From assembly GCF_003815915.1 (NCBI RefSeq), contig NZ_CP033929.1, positions 496,001 to 560,000 on the forward strand: a DNA stretch of 64,000 bases. Direction: 5' to 3'. This document shows, one piece after another, positions 1 to 8,744 of the stretch. The position numbers and the translations under genes are program-made. Position 1 is the first letter of the stretch, and each line of letters opens with the position of its first letter. The notes under the pieces were generated by a model. That model made no database searches. It had not been told where the DNA came from and was given only the letters and a program-made list of their open reading frames with translations. Origin of the DNA: Chryseobacterium indoltheticum. GTDB taxonomy: Bacteria > Bacteroidota > Bacteroidia > Flavobacteriales > Weeksellaceae.

Positions 1-78
1 ACTTTTGCCAATACATTAATGAGAGAAGGTGCAAAAGCTATTTTGGGAATGTTTGGCTTGGGAAGAAAGACGAGGTAA
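1..78 (+). CDS. C-terminal end of a protein that begins before the window
   Basis: The first frame is open from base 1 to a TAA at 76-78 and encodes 25 residues that end in a glycine- and arginine-rich tail (GMFGLGRKTR). The tail resembles the end of HerA-like DUF853 ATPases, but that rests on memory of a very short stretch, so I leave the function open. Confidence 0.55.
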   Translation, partial: TFANTLMREGAKAILGMFGLGRKTR

Positions 79-161
79 ATATTTGATTAACAATATCTAA
101 CTTCGTTTCGGTTTTTTTCTTATTTTTATAGAAATTATTTCAAACACAATTAAAAACACAG

Positions 162-1703
162 ATGAGAACACAATTAACTATTGTGCTCATGTCGCTTTTT
201 GTTTTAAAAGCGAATGGGCAGAGTCAGCTCTTAGACTCAAATTTCAACGGCATAGGTTTTTTACAAACCGATTATAAAGCCAAAAGCTTTGATAATATTT
301 CAAATATTAAATTATCCAATAATTCAATTTATTCTATCGGAGAAGTTTCTCTTCAAGATTATAAGTTTTATGAGAGCGGTTTTGGCGTTTTAAAACACAG
401 CCTTACTTCCGGGCTGGATAATTCGTTTGGATATCAGGGAAAAGCTCACTATTATTTCGACTCTTATCACAGATCTACAGCCACTAAAGATATTTACGAA
501 TATGCAGATGGTTCATTACTTATTCTTTCCGAGCAGGGTTTAATTAAAATAAACCAAAACGGTGTTCTTGATGATAATTTTGGATTTAATGGAAAGAAAC
601 ACTTTGAACCGATACCAAATTTAGAATTTAATAAATTGCTGATCCTGCCAAACGGCAAGATTTATATTTTTGGAAAAAAAGGAGATGATTTGTGTATAGA
701 AAAATATAATGCAGATGGTTTCCTTGATTTTTCTTTTGGAAATCAGGGAACTATTACTTTGGATTTAGGAACAGTTGAGAGTATTAATGACGCACAACTC
801 TTAAATGATGGTAAAATTTTAATTGTTGGGTATAGTCAAAAGCAAATTAATAACAATCCCACAATTGTTACAAGATATAATATTATCAGAAAAGTAAATC
901 TAGATGGAATGATTGATCTAAATTTTGGTTATGATGATGTTCCAAGTATTTATGATAAGCCAGGAGTTTTTAAGAAAGTAATCTTAGACAATTCTAATAC
1001 TTATGCTTACATTATTACTCAGATAAATGATTGCGATCACAGAATATTAAGATTTGATTTGCAATCTCAAACGATTTCTAACTTTTTCTATAATCCGAGC
1101 GGAAACCCTTGGCTTTGCTGGAGTTTATCTTCACGATATATTATTAATGATATTGTTTTAAATAATAATCAATTATACATAGCTGGAAACGAGTCAATTA
1201 GCGGAGGGAATTCAATGTGGATTACACGTTATAATTTGGATGGGAATATTGATATTACTTTTGCAAATCAAGGGAATTTCAATTATTTTATTTATGATGG
1301 ATCTGCTACTTCACCATCAGATTCACCGGTTAATTTGCAAAGTATTCAAATTGCATCAGATGGGAGTATATATGGAGGAGGAAGATTTAATTCAGATTTT
1401 TTAGTATTTAAAATTTTAAAATCAATCAATTTAAGTACAGATGATATAAACGGAGAGGATAATATTTTGAAAGTTTATCCGAACCCTGTACGGGACTTTT
1501 TATATGCCAATACAAAAAGCATTAAAACTAATATTGTGATTTCTGTATATGATATGTCCGGAAAATTGGTGAAAAAGCAAACATTTGACTCTGGTTATGA
1601 TAATAAAGTTGCAATTAATCTTTCTGATTTAGTTACAGGGAATTATGTAGTGAAATATGAAGCTAATGGCTTCTTAAAATCGGTTAGAATTATAAAAAAA
1701 TAA
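162..1703 (+). CDS. Secreted delta-60 repeat protein with T9SS sorting domain
   Basis: This 513-residue protein has a signal peptide (about residues 1-19) and then repeated units with the core LDxxFGxxG, typical of delta-60 repeats that probably form a beta-propeller. The last ~75 residues (VYPNPVRDFL, then VYDMSGKLV, ending in VRIIKK) form a type A T9SS C-terminal domain, so it should be exported by the type IX system and anchored at or released from the cell surface. It is the first of three related tandem genes and lies 9 bases before the next one. Its ligand or role is unknown. Confidence 0.9.
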   Translation: MRTQLTIVLMSLFVLKANGQSQLLDSNFNGIGFLQTDYKAKSFDNISNIKLSNNSIYSIGEVSLQDYKFYESGFGVLKHSLTSGLDNSFGYQGKAHYYFDSYHRSTATKDIYEYADGSLLILSEQGLIKINQNGVLDDNFGFNGKKHFEPIPNLEFNKLLILPNGKIYIFGKKGDDLCIEKYNADGFLDFSFGNQGTITLDLGTVESINDAQLLNDGKILIVGYSQKQINNNPTIVTRYNIIRKVNLDGMIDLNFGYDDVPSIYDKPGVFKKVILDNSNTYAYIITQINDCDHRILRFDLQSQTISNFFYNPSGNPWLCWSLSSRYIINDIVLNNNQLYIAGNESISGGNSMWITRYNLDGNIDITFANQGNFNYFIYDGSATSPSDSPVNLQSIQIASDGSIYGGGRFNSDFLVFKILKSINLSTDDINGEDNILKVYPNPVRDFLYANTKSIKTNIVISVYDMSGKLVKKQTFDSGYDNKVAINLSDLVTGNYVVKYEANGFLKSVRIIKK

Positions 1704-1712
1704 AAAACACTT

Positions 1713-4148
1713 ATGAAAAAATATTTAAACACACTTCTTTTTACCTTGCCCTTATTAGCATTTTCACAACAGGGAATTTTAGATTCAAATTTCGGATTAG
1801 GAGAGTATAATTATGTTGAAAATGAGTTTAAGAGTATTCTTTCGGCAATAAATTATGACAATGATACATTGTATATTGCAGGATATAGTGTGGGAAAAAC
1901 TGATAATTCTCCACCTTTTCCAGAGGATATGTTTTCAAATAAAGATTCCTTCTTTTTTTATAATTCAGCATCACATAAAACATTGTCTATTCCAGTAGGA
2001 GATAATGGTTCTAGAGCAAATTCTATTAAGCATTATGGAAGCAATGTTTATCTTGCCGGCTATGCTAACGACAAAAACAATAAGAATATTGCGATTGTAA
2101 AACTTGTTGCAAAGAATGCAACATTGCCCGTTCTTGGAACTTTTAGCAGAGATAATAAAGTGATCACGGATTTTACAAATGATGATGCAGCAAATGCAAT
2201 TGATATCAAAGATAATAAAATATGGATTGGAGGTAGAGCGGGCGATAAATCAGTAATTGTACGATATAATATTTCTGATGGTTACACAGATAAGACTTTC
2301 AATCAAAAAGGCTTTGTTTTTTACACAATCGGAACTAAATCAGAAATAAAAACCTTAAAGATTTTATCAGATAATAAAATCATGATATCGGGAACAGCTA
2401 AAAATGGCTCAAACACAGACTTTTTCATTGCAAAATTAAATGCTGACGGAAGCTATGATAATACTTTTGGGATTAATGGAATTAAAACTATTGATTTTTA
2501 TGGACAAAACGATCAGTTAAACTCAATAAAGATTTTAGACAATGGAAAAGTATTATTAGCAGGATACTGTACAAAAACAGCAACAAATATTGATGCAGCA
2601 ATTGTCAGATTAAACGCTGATGGGAGTTTGGATACATCTTTCAACGGAACAGGAAAAGTTAGTTTCGATGCAGGAACAAAAGAAGATGTTATTAATTATA
2701 TTGATGTGAAAATAAATAACTATAATGAAGAAACAATTTACGCTTTAGGATATAAAAAAAGTACTTCCTATAAAGATGTTTTTTATCAACAATTTTATAC
2801 TGATGGTAATCCAAATCCTCATCCTTATGCAGGAGTTATTCATAATATAAGTTTCTATGATGATTATTTGGTTGCAGGAGCTTTTGGGATTTTGCCTTTG
2901 GGCAATTCTGGTGGGGAGATTACAATGTTGGGTAATAGATTTTGTAGAGAAACTATGGGAAGATATATTCAGTTTGGCTCTACACAAAATATTTCGGTCT
3001 CACCATCAACTTGTGGACAAGCCAATCCACGCAGTGTGAGTGATGTTAAAATAAGGCAGGATGGCAAAATTTATGTTTTATATCAAAAACAGTTAAAAAG
3101 ATATTTGAACAACGGAATTTTAGACACATCCTTCGGAAATAACGGAACCTTTACGGATATTGATATTAGTCGTTTTGATTTACTTCCTAATAATAGAATA
3201 GTTGCTAATGTTACCAGACCAGGAACAGCGACGCAATCGTACAATATAATGCTTAATGACAGCGGAATGATTATTTACAACTTCGAATTTAAAGATTTTC
3301 AAGGAGCAAATCAAATGTACATCAATGGTATGAATTACTCTGCTGTTAAGAATAAAATCTATGCTTACTATTCTACACCTTATTCTACACAACTTCCTAA
3401 TCCGTTATTATGCAGATATAATTTAGATGGAAGTATTGATACTTCTTTTGCGAATAATAATCAGTATTTACCCATTATAGGCTCTAGTTCTAGTTCTGCT
3501 GATGTAGATTTTACTAAAATAGATTTAACAAGCCAGAGAATTGTTACTGTAGATTTCACGACAGATAAAAAAATTATAAAACTATATGATCTTGAAGGGA
3601 TCCCTGTTATGAATTTTGGAAATAATGGAATTGTAGAGGTTTCTTACACACCGTCTAATGGAAATTTATTTAAAAAAATAGTTTTAGATAATACCAATAA
3701 CGTCTATCTGATTACTGAGAAAACAGAAAACTTCACTCAGAGAATTGAAATAGAAAAATATAATTCCTCTGGAGTTTTAGATGTAACCTATGGAAGTAAT
3801 GGAATCTTTTCCTATTCTTATGGTACAGACTCGAATGTTTATTTCTTTGATGTAAAGGTGCAAAGTGATGATAAAATTCTAATTTCGGGCAAAAGAACAA
3901 AACAAGGAATATCAGATCATGGGTTTGTTTTTAGATTAAATGGAACCGGTTCTTTTGATACTACATTTGGTGCACAAAATAATGGTTTCTTCTCTGATAT
4001 GGAAGATAACAATCCTAATGATTTTTTTGAAATTGTAGGTCGAATGGGATTAACATCTGATAATAAAATCATTATTGGAGGGTTTAACAAAACTAGAGGT
4101 CCTGGGAGTACTATTACTTATAATGCTAAAATCAAAAAATTAAACTAA
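1713..4148 (+). CDS. Large secreted delta-60 repeat protein lacking a sorting domain
   Basis: The protein has 811 residues, with a signal peptide at about 1-18 and many delta-60 units (LNADGSYDNTFG, LNADGSLDTSFNGTG). It differs from both neighbours at the C terminus: it stops at KIKKLN just after the last repeat, with no YPNP or YDxxG segment of a T9SS domain. It may therefore stay in the periplasm or ride with its neighbours. Its stop codon overlaps the next start by one base, so the three genes look like one transcription unit. Confidence 0.88.
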   Translation: MKKYLNTLLFTLPLLAFSQQGILDSNFGLGEYNYVENEFKSILSAINYDNDTLYIAGYSVGKTDNSPPFPEDMFSNKDSFFFYNSASHKTLSIPVGDNGSRANSIKHYGSNVYLAGYANDKNNKNIAIVKLVAKNATLPVLGTFSRDNKVITDFTNDDAANAIDIKDNKIWIGGRAGDKSVIVRYNISDGYTDKTFNQKGFVFYTIGTKSEIKTLKILSDNKIMISGTAKNGSNTDFFIAKLNADGSYDNTFGINGIKTIDFYGQNDQLNSIKILDNGKVLLAGYCTKTATNIDAAIVRLNADGSLDTSFNGTGKVSFDAGTKEDVINYIDVKINNYNEETIYALGYKKSTSYKDVFYQQFYTDGNPNPHPYAGVIHNISFYDDYLVAGAFGILPLGNSGGEITMLGNRFCRETMGRYIQFGSTQNISVSPSTCGQANPRSVSDVKIRQDGKIYVLYQKQLKRYLNNGILDTSFGNNGTFTDIDISRFDLLPNNRIVANVTRPGTATQSYNIMLNDSGMIIYNFEFKDFQGANQMYINGMNYSAVKNKIYAYYSTPYSTQLPNPLLCRYNLDGSIDTSFANNNQYLPIIGSSSSSADVDFTKIDLTSQRIVTVDFTTDKKIIKLYDLEGIPVMNFGNNGIVEVSYTPSNGNLFKKIVLDNTNNVYLITEKTENFTQRIEIEKYNSSGVLDVTYGSNGIFSYSYGTDSNVYFFDVKVQSDDKILISGKRTKQGISDHGFVFRLNGTGSFDTTFGAQNNGFFSDMEDNNPNDFFEIVGRMGLTSDNKIIIGGFNKTRGPGSTITYNAKIKKLN

Positions 4149-5713
4149 TGAGAACTAAAGATATTTTTTTATTTATATTGATATTTCCTTTATTTTATTT
4201 TTCGCAAAATTCATATCTAGATACGTCATTTAATGGAACTGGAAAATTCTTTCTAGATACAGTTTTTCATTATCCTAATAACAGTACAGAATATATTACG
4301 GATGTCGTTGAACAGCCAGATGGCAAAGTGATTTGTTTAGGAACATCACACAGTAGTTCCGGCTTTTTCGAGCCTATTTTTGGTACGGTTTTCAGATTAA
4401 ATATAGATGGAACTTTGGATAGCTCCTTTGGGAATAATGGCGTTTTTCGCTATTCAACATATATGGCTCAGAAAAATTTGTTCAATGTTACCTCGAAGAT
4501 TTTACTGCAAAATGATGGAAGTATGATTATTTCTGGTGCAGGATATGAGGAAGGCAGTAATCTTAACAGTGATATTGTATTTTTAAAAATAAACTCGGAT
4601 GGTTTATTAGACACAACATTTGGAAATAATGGAATTGCCAGATTGCCTTTGATAAGCGGAAATCTTTTAGAGCTTTATGATATGATTAGCCATAACAATG
4701 TCATATATGTTGCTGGAAGAATCAGTAATGACGGATTCATCGGAAGCATCAATTTCGATGGTTCAATAAATACAACCTTTAATGGTGTCGGAACATTAAT
4801 CGTGGATGATGCTAGTACATCTTATAATAACTTCCAGCGATTAAAGATTGTTTCTAATAAATTATTAGCCATAGGATTATCCGAAAACTCAAGTTTTAAT
4901 GTAAGTCTTTCGATAGCAAGAGTCTTTTTGGATGGAACTATAGATCCTACATATGGAATCGGTGGGATTTCAGTACAGGCTTTAATGGCTGAAGAAAATA
5001 AAAAAATTCTTGATTGTGCAATTTTTCCAAATGACAAAATATTTACAATTGTAGGAGGGAACTTTTATCAACTAACGAAATATGGTATTTTAGACACCAC
5101 TTTCGGAGTAAATGGTTTTATAAAAAATCCTCATAATGAAAATTTTTCAGCAGCTACAATTACTTATGATAAAAAAATCATTCTTTCAAAGTATATTATT
5201 GACGGTCCTTTTGTAAATTATCAATTATATAAAACAGTTGGACTAAAGGCAGATTTAACAATAGATTCCGGATATATGAATAACGGACAGGTTCTTACTA
5301 ATGTTATGGAACCCAATCATTACAATCAGTATCCCGCTAAAGTTGTTTTGTTATCTACTGGAAAAACGCTTGTTGTAGGTTCTGTAACAGTTTTGCCCAA
5401 CTCCAACGTTCCTAGTATTAAAAATCAAAACTATGTGGTTTTAAGATACATCCGTTCTCCAAATTTGCATACACAAGAAAATTCGAAAAAAATGAAAATT
5501 GTTTATCCTACTTTTGTTTCTGATATTGTAAATATTAATACAAAAGAGAGACTTCAAAACATAAAAGTTTACGATGTATCAGGAAGGCAAGTTAAAAATT
5601 TTATTAATCCAGATAATAAGATTGATTTAAAAGAATTGAAACTGGGAAATTATATTATACAAGTAACTACTGAAAAATCTTCTTACCAGACCAAAATTAC
5701 AAAATATAAATAA
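4148..5713 (+). CDS. Secreted delta-60 repeat protein with T9SS sorting domain
   Basis: This 521-residue protein has a signal peptide (residues 1-19), then delta-60 repeats (LDTSFNGTG, LDSSFGNNG, LDTTFGNNG). A short C-terminal sorting domain (VYPTFVSDIV, VYDVSGRQV, final basic residues) gives a T9SS export signal. It overlaps the previous stop by one base, which suggests translational coupling. Function beyond surface display is not visible. Confidence 0.9.
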   Translation: MRTKDIFLFILIFPLFYFSQNSYLDTSFNGTGKFFLDTVFHYPNNSTEYITDVVEQPDGKVICLGTSHSSSGFFEPIFGTVFRLNIDGTLDSSFGNNGVFRYSTYMAQKNLFNVTSKILLQNDGSMIISGAGYEEGSNLNSDIVFLKINSDGLLDTTFGNNGIARLPLISGNLLELYDMISHNNVIYVAGRISNDGFIGSINFDGSINTTFNGVGTLIVDDASTSYNNFQRLKIVSNKLLAIGLSENSSFNVSLSIARVFLDGTIDPTYGIGGISVQALMAEENKKILDCAIFPNDKIFTIVGGNFYQLTKYGILDTTFGVNGFIKNPHNENFSAATITYDKKIILSKYIIDGPFVNYQLYKTVGLKADLTIDSGYMNNGQVLTNVMEPNHYNQYPAKVVLLSTGKTLVVGSVTVLPNSNVPSIKNQNYVVLRYIRSPNLHTQENSKKMKIVYPTFVSDIVNINTKERLQNIKVYDVSGRQVKNFINPDNKIDLKELKLGNYIIQVTTEKSSYQTKITKYK

Positions 5714-5803
5714 TCTTTTATGATGATATCTGTTTTAACTAATAGTATATAGTTTGAAATCATTTTACTTTTTTTGACGTGATTTTTATTAATTTAGCAG
5801 ATG

Positions 5804-5811
5804 TACTTTTG
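5804..5811 (+). promoter_or_regulatory. Candidate -7 box for the exonuclease gene
   Basis: TACTTTTG fits the Bacteroidota TAnnTTTG box and lies about 55 bases before the start at 5865. No clear TTTG lies at the usual 19-base distance upstream, so the call is weak. Confidence 0.35.
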
Positions 5812-5864
5812 TAAATTTTCAAAAGTTCATGTTTGATAAAAAAATTCAGGTTAAAACGTAATAA

Positions 5865-7088
5865 ATGTATTCAATCATAGATATAGAAAGCAATGGTGCA
5901 GGTTTTAGAAAAGAATGCATTATCGATATCGCTATTTTCAGGTATGACGGTCACAAAATTGTAGACCAGTTTATTTCACTCGTAAATCCGGAAAGCGATA
6001 TTACACCGTTTGTTCAGAAGCTGACTAATATAAGCCCGAAAATGGTGAAAACGGCTCCGAAATTTCACGAATTGGCCAAAAGAGTAGTAGAAATTACCGA
6101 AAATACCACTTTAGTAGGTCATAATATTGATTTCGATTACAGAATGCTGCGTCAATCGTTTCAGAGGCTTGGTTATGATTTCAAAATCAATACTTTAGAT
6201 ACAATTCCATTAGCGAAAAAACTGATTCCCGATGAGGTAAGTTATTCATTAAGTAAACTGGTGAAATCTTTGGGTATTCCTTTGGTAAATGCACATCGTG
6301 CAGAAGGTGATGCAAGAGCGACTTTAGAATTGTTTAAGCTATTAATCTCAAAAGATACCGAAAACGAGATTATTCAGAAACAGCACGACGAAACCAATGC
6401 AAAGACTTATATCAACAAAATAAAACTGTTAACTCAGGATTTGCCAAGCGAAAAAGGTTTTGTTTATTTCCAGAATGAAGCTGGGAAGATTATTTTTTCC
6501 GATTATGTGCAGGATATTAATAAGTTTTCTAAAAAGCTTTTTAACTCCAAATCAAAAAAATGGGAACATATTCAGACTGGCGTTGAGCAAATCAATTTTG
6601 AATTGACAGGAACCGATATTATTGCCAAGCTGATTTTAAACTCAAAAGGAATAAAAAAGAGGGAAGTATTGCCTTTCGGACTGTATTTCAGAAATGATAA
6701 ATATTTAGTCGAAAAAAATACATTAAATAAAACCGAAAAACCGATTCTTAAATTCAAAGCTTTTACACAAGGCTCAAAAGCGGTTCAGTTTATCAGTAAA
6801 ATAGAAGAATTCAAAGATGTCAATGTTTTCAAAAAGAAGATCGATTTCAGAAAACGAAACGAACTTTGGCTGGGAACGGGTAGAAAATTGGGTGAAAAAC
6901 TATTTCTTATCATTGAAAACGGAAAAGTTACTTCTTATGGTTTTTATGAGTTGTTTACGCAGATTCAGACGATGAGCAAACTTTCAAAGTTAAAACTTGA
7001 TTTGCCTTTGTCGGCGAACGACCTCATCAATGACTTACAATTGGCTCTGCTAAAGGGTGATTTCGAAACTTTACCGTTACCGAAATAA
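5865..7088 (+). CDS. DEDDh 3'-5' exonuclease (PolC/epsilon-like) with degenerate GIY-YIG domain
   Basis: Residues 1-165 are a DnaQ-type exonuclease. The DEDDh residues can be seen: Asp and Glu in IIDIES, Asp in GHNIDFDYR, and His and Asp in HRAEGDA. From about residue 193 (LPSEKGFVYF) the protein follows the layout of the UvrC/Cho N-terminal GIY-YIG domain, but GIY reads GFV and the YIG region reads FSD, so cleavage there is unlikely. It is probably a DNA repair or processing exonuclease. The exonuclease call is firm; the degenerate nuclease domain is inferred from pattern. Confidence 0.88.
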   Translation: MYSIIDIESNGAGFRKECIIDIAIFRYDGHKIVDQFISLVNPESDITPFVQKLTNISPKMVKTAPKFHELAKRVVEITENTTLVGHNIDFDYRMLRQSFQRLGYDFKINTLDTIPLAKKLIPDEVSYSLSKLVKSLGIPLVNAHRAEGDARATLELFKLLISKDTENEIIQKQHDETNAKTYINKIKLLTQDLPSEKGFVYFQNEAGKIIFSDYVQDINKFSKKLFNSKSKKWEHIQTGVEQINFELTGTDIIAKLILNSKGIKKREVLPFGLYFRNDKYLVEKNTLNKTEKPILKFKAFTQGSKAVQFISKIEEFKDVNVFKKKIDFRKRNELWLGTGRKLGEKLFLIIENGKVTSYGFYELFTQIQTMSKLSKLKLDLPLSANDLINDLQLALLKGDFETLPLPK

Positions 7089-7162
7089 GAGAACATGTTG
7101 TAATAAAATGTCTTTTTATCAAAGAGAAAATACTTTCAAATTAATGTTTGCAAAATAAATAG

Positions 7163-7170
7163 TATTTTTG
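7163..7170 (+). promoter_or_regulatory. Candidate -7 box of a short transcript before lysA
   Basis: TATTTTTG fits TAnnTTTG. A TTTG lies at 7147-7150, but the 12-base spacer is shorter than usual. A strong terminator at 7292-7326 would close a transcript of about 150 nt. Confidence 0.35.
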
Positions 7171-7189
7171 CAAGAGAATAAAAAAAGCA

Positions 7190-7261
7190 ATGCAAAATTT
7201 TAAACAAAAGAAAACTGGAAAAAAGGGAACTGTAAAGTTCTCTAAGGTTTGGAATATTTAA
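7190..7261 (+). CDS. Possible 23-residue basic small protein, or small RNA
   Basis: A short ATG frame sits between a promoter-like box and a terminator. The predicted peptide is lysine-rich and contains GTVKFSK, which recalls the first strand of cold-shock domains (GTVKFF) but stops at once. It may be a real small protein, a decayed cold-shock gene, or the coding-like part of a small RNA. There is no further support. Confidence 0.25.
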   Translation: MQNFKQKKTGKKGTVKFSKVWNI

Positions 7262-7291
7262 GGAGTTGCCTTGCATAAAAAATAATTATTG

Positions 7292-7326
7292 TGGCAGACT
7301 CTTTTCGAAGAATCTGCCTTTTTTTA
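7292..7326 (+). terminator. Rho-independent terminator upstream of lysA
   Basis: GGCAGA pairs with TCTGCC around an AT-rich inner stem and is followed by a run of seven T. It separates the short upstream transcript from lysA. Confidence 0.75.
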
Positions 7327-7341
7327 TGTAAAATTTAAAAT

Positions 7342-8541
7342 ATGAATTCAAAAGAATTATTAAAGATCGCCAATGAATTTGGCACACCGGTGTACGTTTA
7401 CGACGCAGAATCGATTAAAGTTCAATACGAAAAACTTACATCTTCTTTTTTAAAACACACAAAGTTCTTCTATGCTGCGAAGGCACTGACAAACATCAAT
7501 ATCTTGAAATATGTCAAGAACTTGGGTGCTTCTTTGGATTGTGTATCTATTAATGAAGTTAAATTAGGTCTAAAGGCAGGTTTCACCAAAGAGAAAATCT
7601 TATTCACTCCCAATTGTGTCGATTTGGCTGAGATCGAGGAAGCAATGACTCACGGAGTTCACATCAATATCGATAACATATCTATTCTAGAGCAGTTCGG
7701 TAATAAATATGGTAACACTTATCCGATTTTGGTAAGAATTAATCCGCATATTTTTGCAGGTGGTAATTACAAAATTTCTACAGGACATATCGATTCTAAA
7801 TTCGGAATTTCTATTCACCAGGTTCGTCATATTGAAAGAGTGATGAAGTCTACCAATCTGAATGTGGAAGGTCTTCACATGCATACCGGAAGCGAAATTA
7901 AAGATCCTGATGTTTTCCTTCAGGCTTTAGAAATTATGTTGGAATTGTCTGAGCATTTCCCTAATCTGAAATATCTGGATATGGGAAGCGGTTTCAAAAT
8001 TCCTTATCAGGACAGCGAGGAAGAAACCGATGTGAAAACTTTAGGCAAAAAAGTAGAAAAAGTAATTGCAGAATTCTCAAAATCTACCGGAAAGAAATTT
8101 GAACTGTGGTTTGAGCCTGGAAAATTCTTGGTTGGAAAAAGCGGATACCTTTTGGTGAAAGCAAATGTCATCAAACAAACTACAGCAACGGTTTTTGTAG
8201 GAGTAAATTCAGGATTCAATCATTTGATCCGTCCGATGTTTTACGATTCTTATCACCAGATTGAAAATTTATCTAATCCGAAGGGGGCAGAAAGAATTTA
8301 CACAGTTGTAGGAAATATTTGTGAAACCGATACTTTTGCTTGGGACAGAAAGCTGAACGAAGTAAGAGAAGGTGATATTTTGGCATTTCATAATGCTGGA
8401 GCTTACGGGTTTGAGATGAGTTCCAATTTCAATTCAAGATTAAAACCTGCAGAAGTTCTTTTCTTAGACGGAAAAGCTCATTTGATCAGAAAAAGAGATG
8501 AGTTTGAAGATCTTTTGAGAAATCAGATTGAAGTAATTTAA
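7342..8541 (+). CDS. lysA: Diaminopimelate decarboxylase
   Basis: LysA converts meso-diaminopimelate to lysine, the last step of lysine synthesis, in the cytoplasm with PLP. The 399-residue length is normal. The PLP lysine lies in FYAAKALTN (about K47); HTGSEI and EPGKFLV are the PLP and substrate segments, and GNICETDTF carries the active-site cysteine of the fold-III decarboxylases. It is transcribed alone, between two terminators. Confidence 0.97.
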   Translation: MNSKELLKIANEFGTPVYVYDAESIKVQYEKLTSSFLKHTKFFYAAKALTNINILKYVKNLGASLDCVSINEVKLGLKAGFTKEKILFTPNCVDLAEIEEAMTHGVHINIDNISILEQFGNKYGNTYPILVRINPHIFAGGNYKISTGHIDSKFGISIHQVRHIERVMKSTNLNVEGLHMHTGSEIKDPDVFLQALEIMLELSEHFPNLKYLDMGSGFKIPYQDSEEETDVKTLGKKVEKVIAEFSKSTGKKFELWFEPGKFLVGKSGYLLVKANVIKQTTATVFVGVNSGFNHLIRPMFYDSYHQIENLSNPKGAERIYTVVGNICETDTFAWDRKLNEVREGDILAFHNAGAYGFEMSSNFNSRLKPAEVLFLDGKAHLIRKRDEFEDLLRNQIEVI

Positions 8542-8548
8542 AAATATC

Positions 8549-8579
8549 AACTCCGTAAGAAATTACGGAGTATTTTTTT
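8549..8579 (+). terminator. lysA terminator
   Basis: ACTCCGTAA and TTACGGAGT form a 9-base-pair stem with a GAAA loop, followed by a T run, starting 8 bases after the lysA stop. Confidence 0.9.
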
Positions 8580-8744
8580 ATGGTTATAAGAAGGTATTCT
8601 AATAAAACTTTAACATTGAGTTCGAGGGAAAATCCTAAATTATTAATTAATTTTGATAGGAATCAATTTTAAAAGAATATTAAATTAACTGATCACGACA
8701 ATTTCCGTATTTCCATTTGACGAATAATCACCAAAAATATAATT

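Noticed and set aside
5770-5782. TTTTTTGACGTG as another copy of the shared effector element
   Set aside because: Only the GACGT core matches; the GTTTTGTCG half and the 10-base spacing to a TAnnTTTR box are missing.
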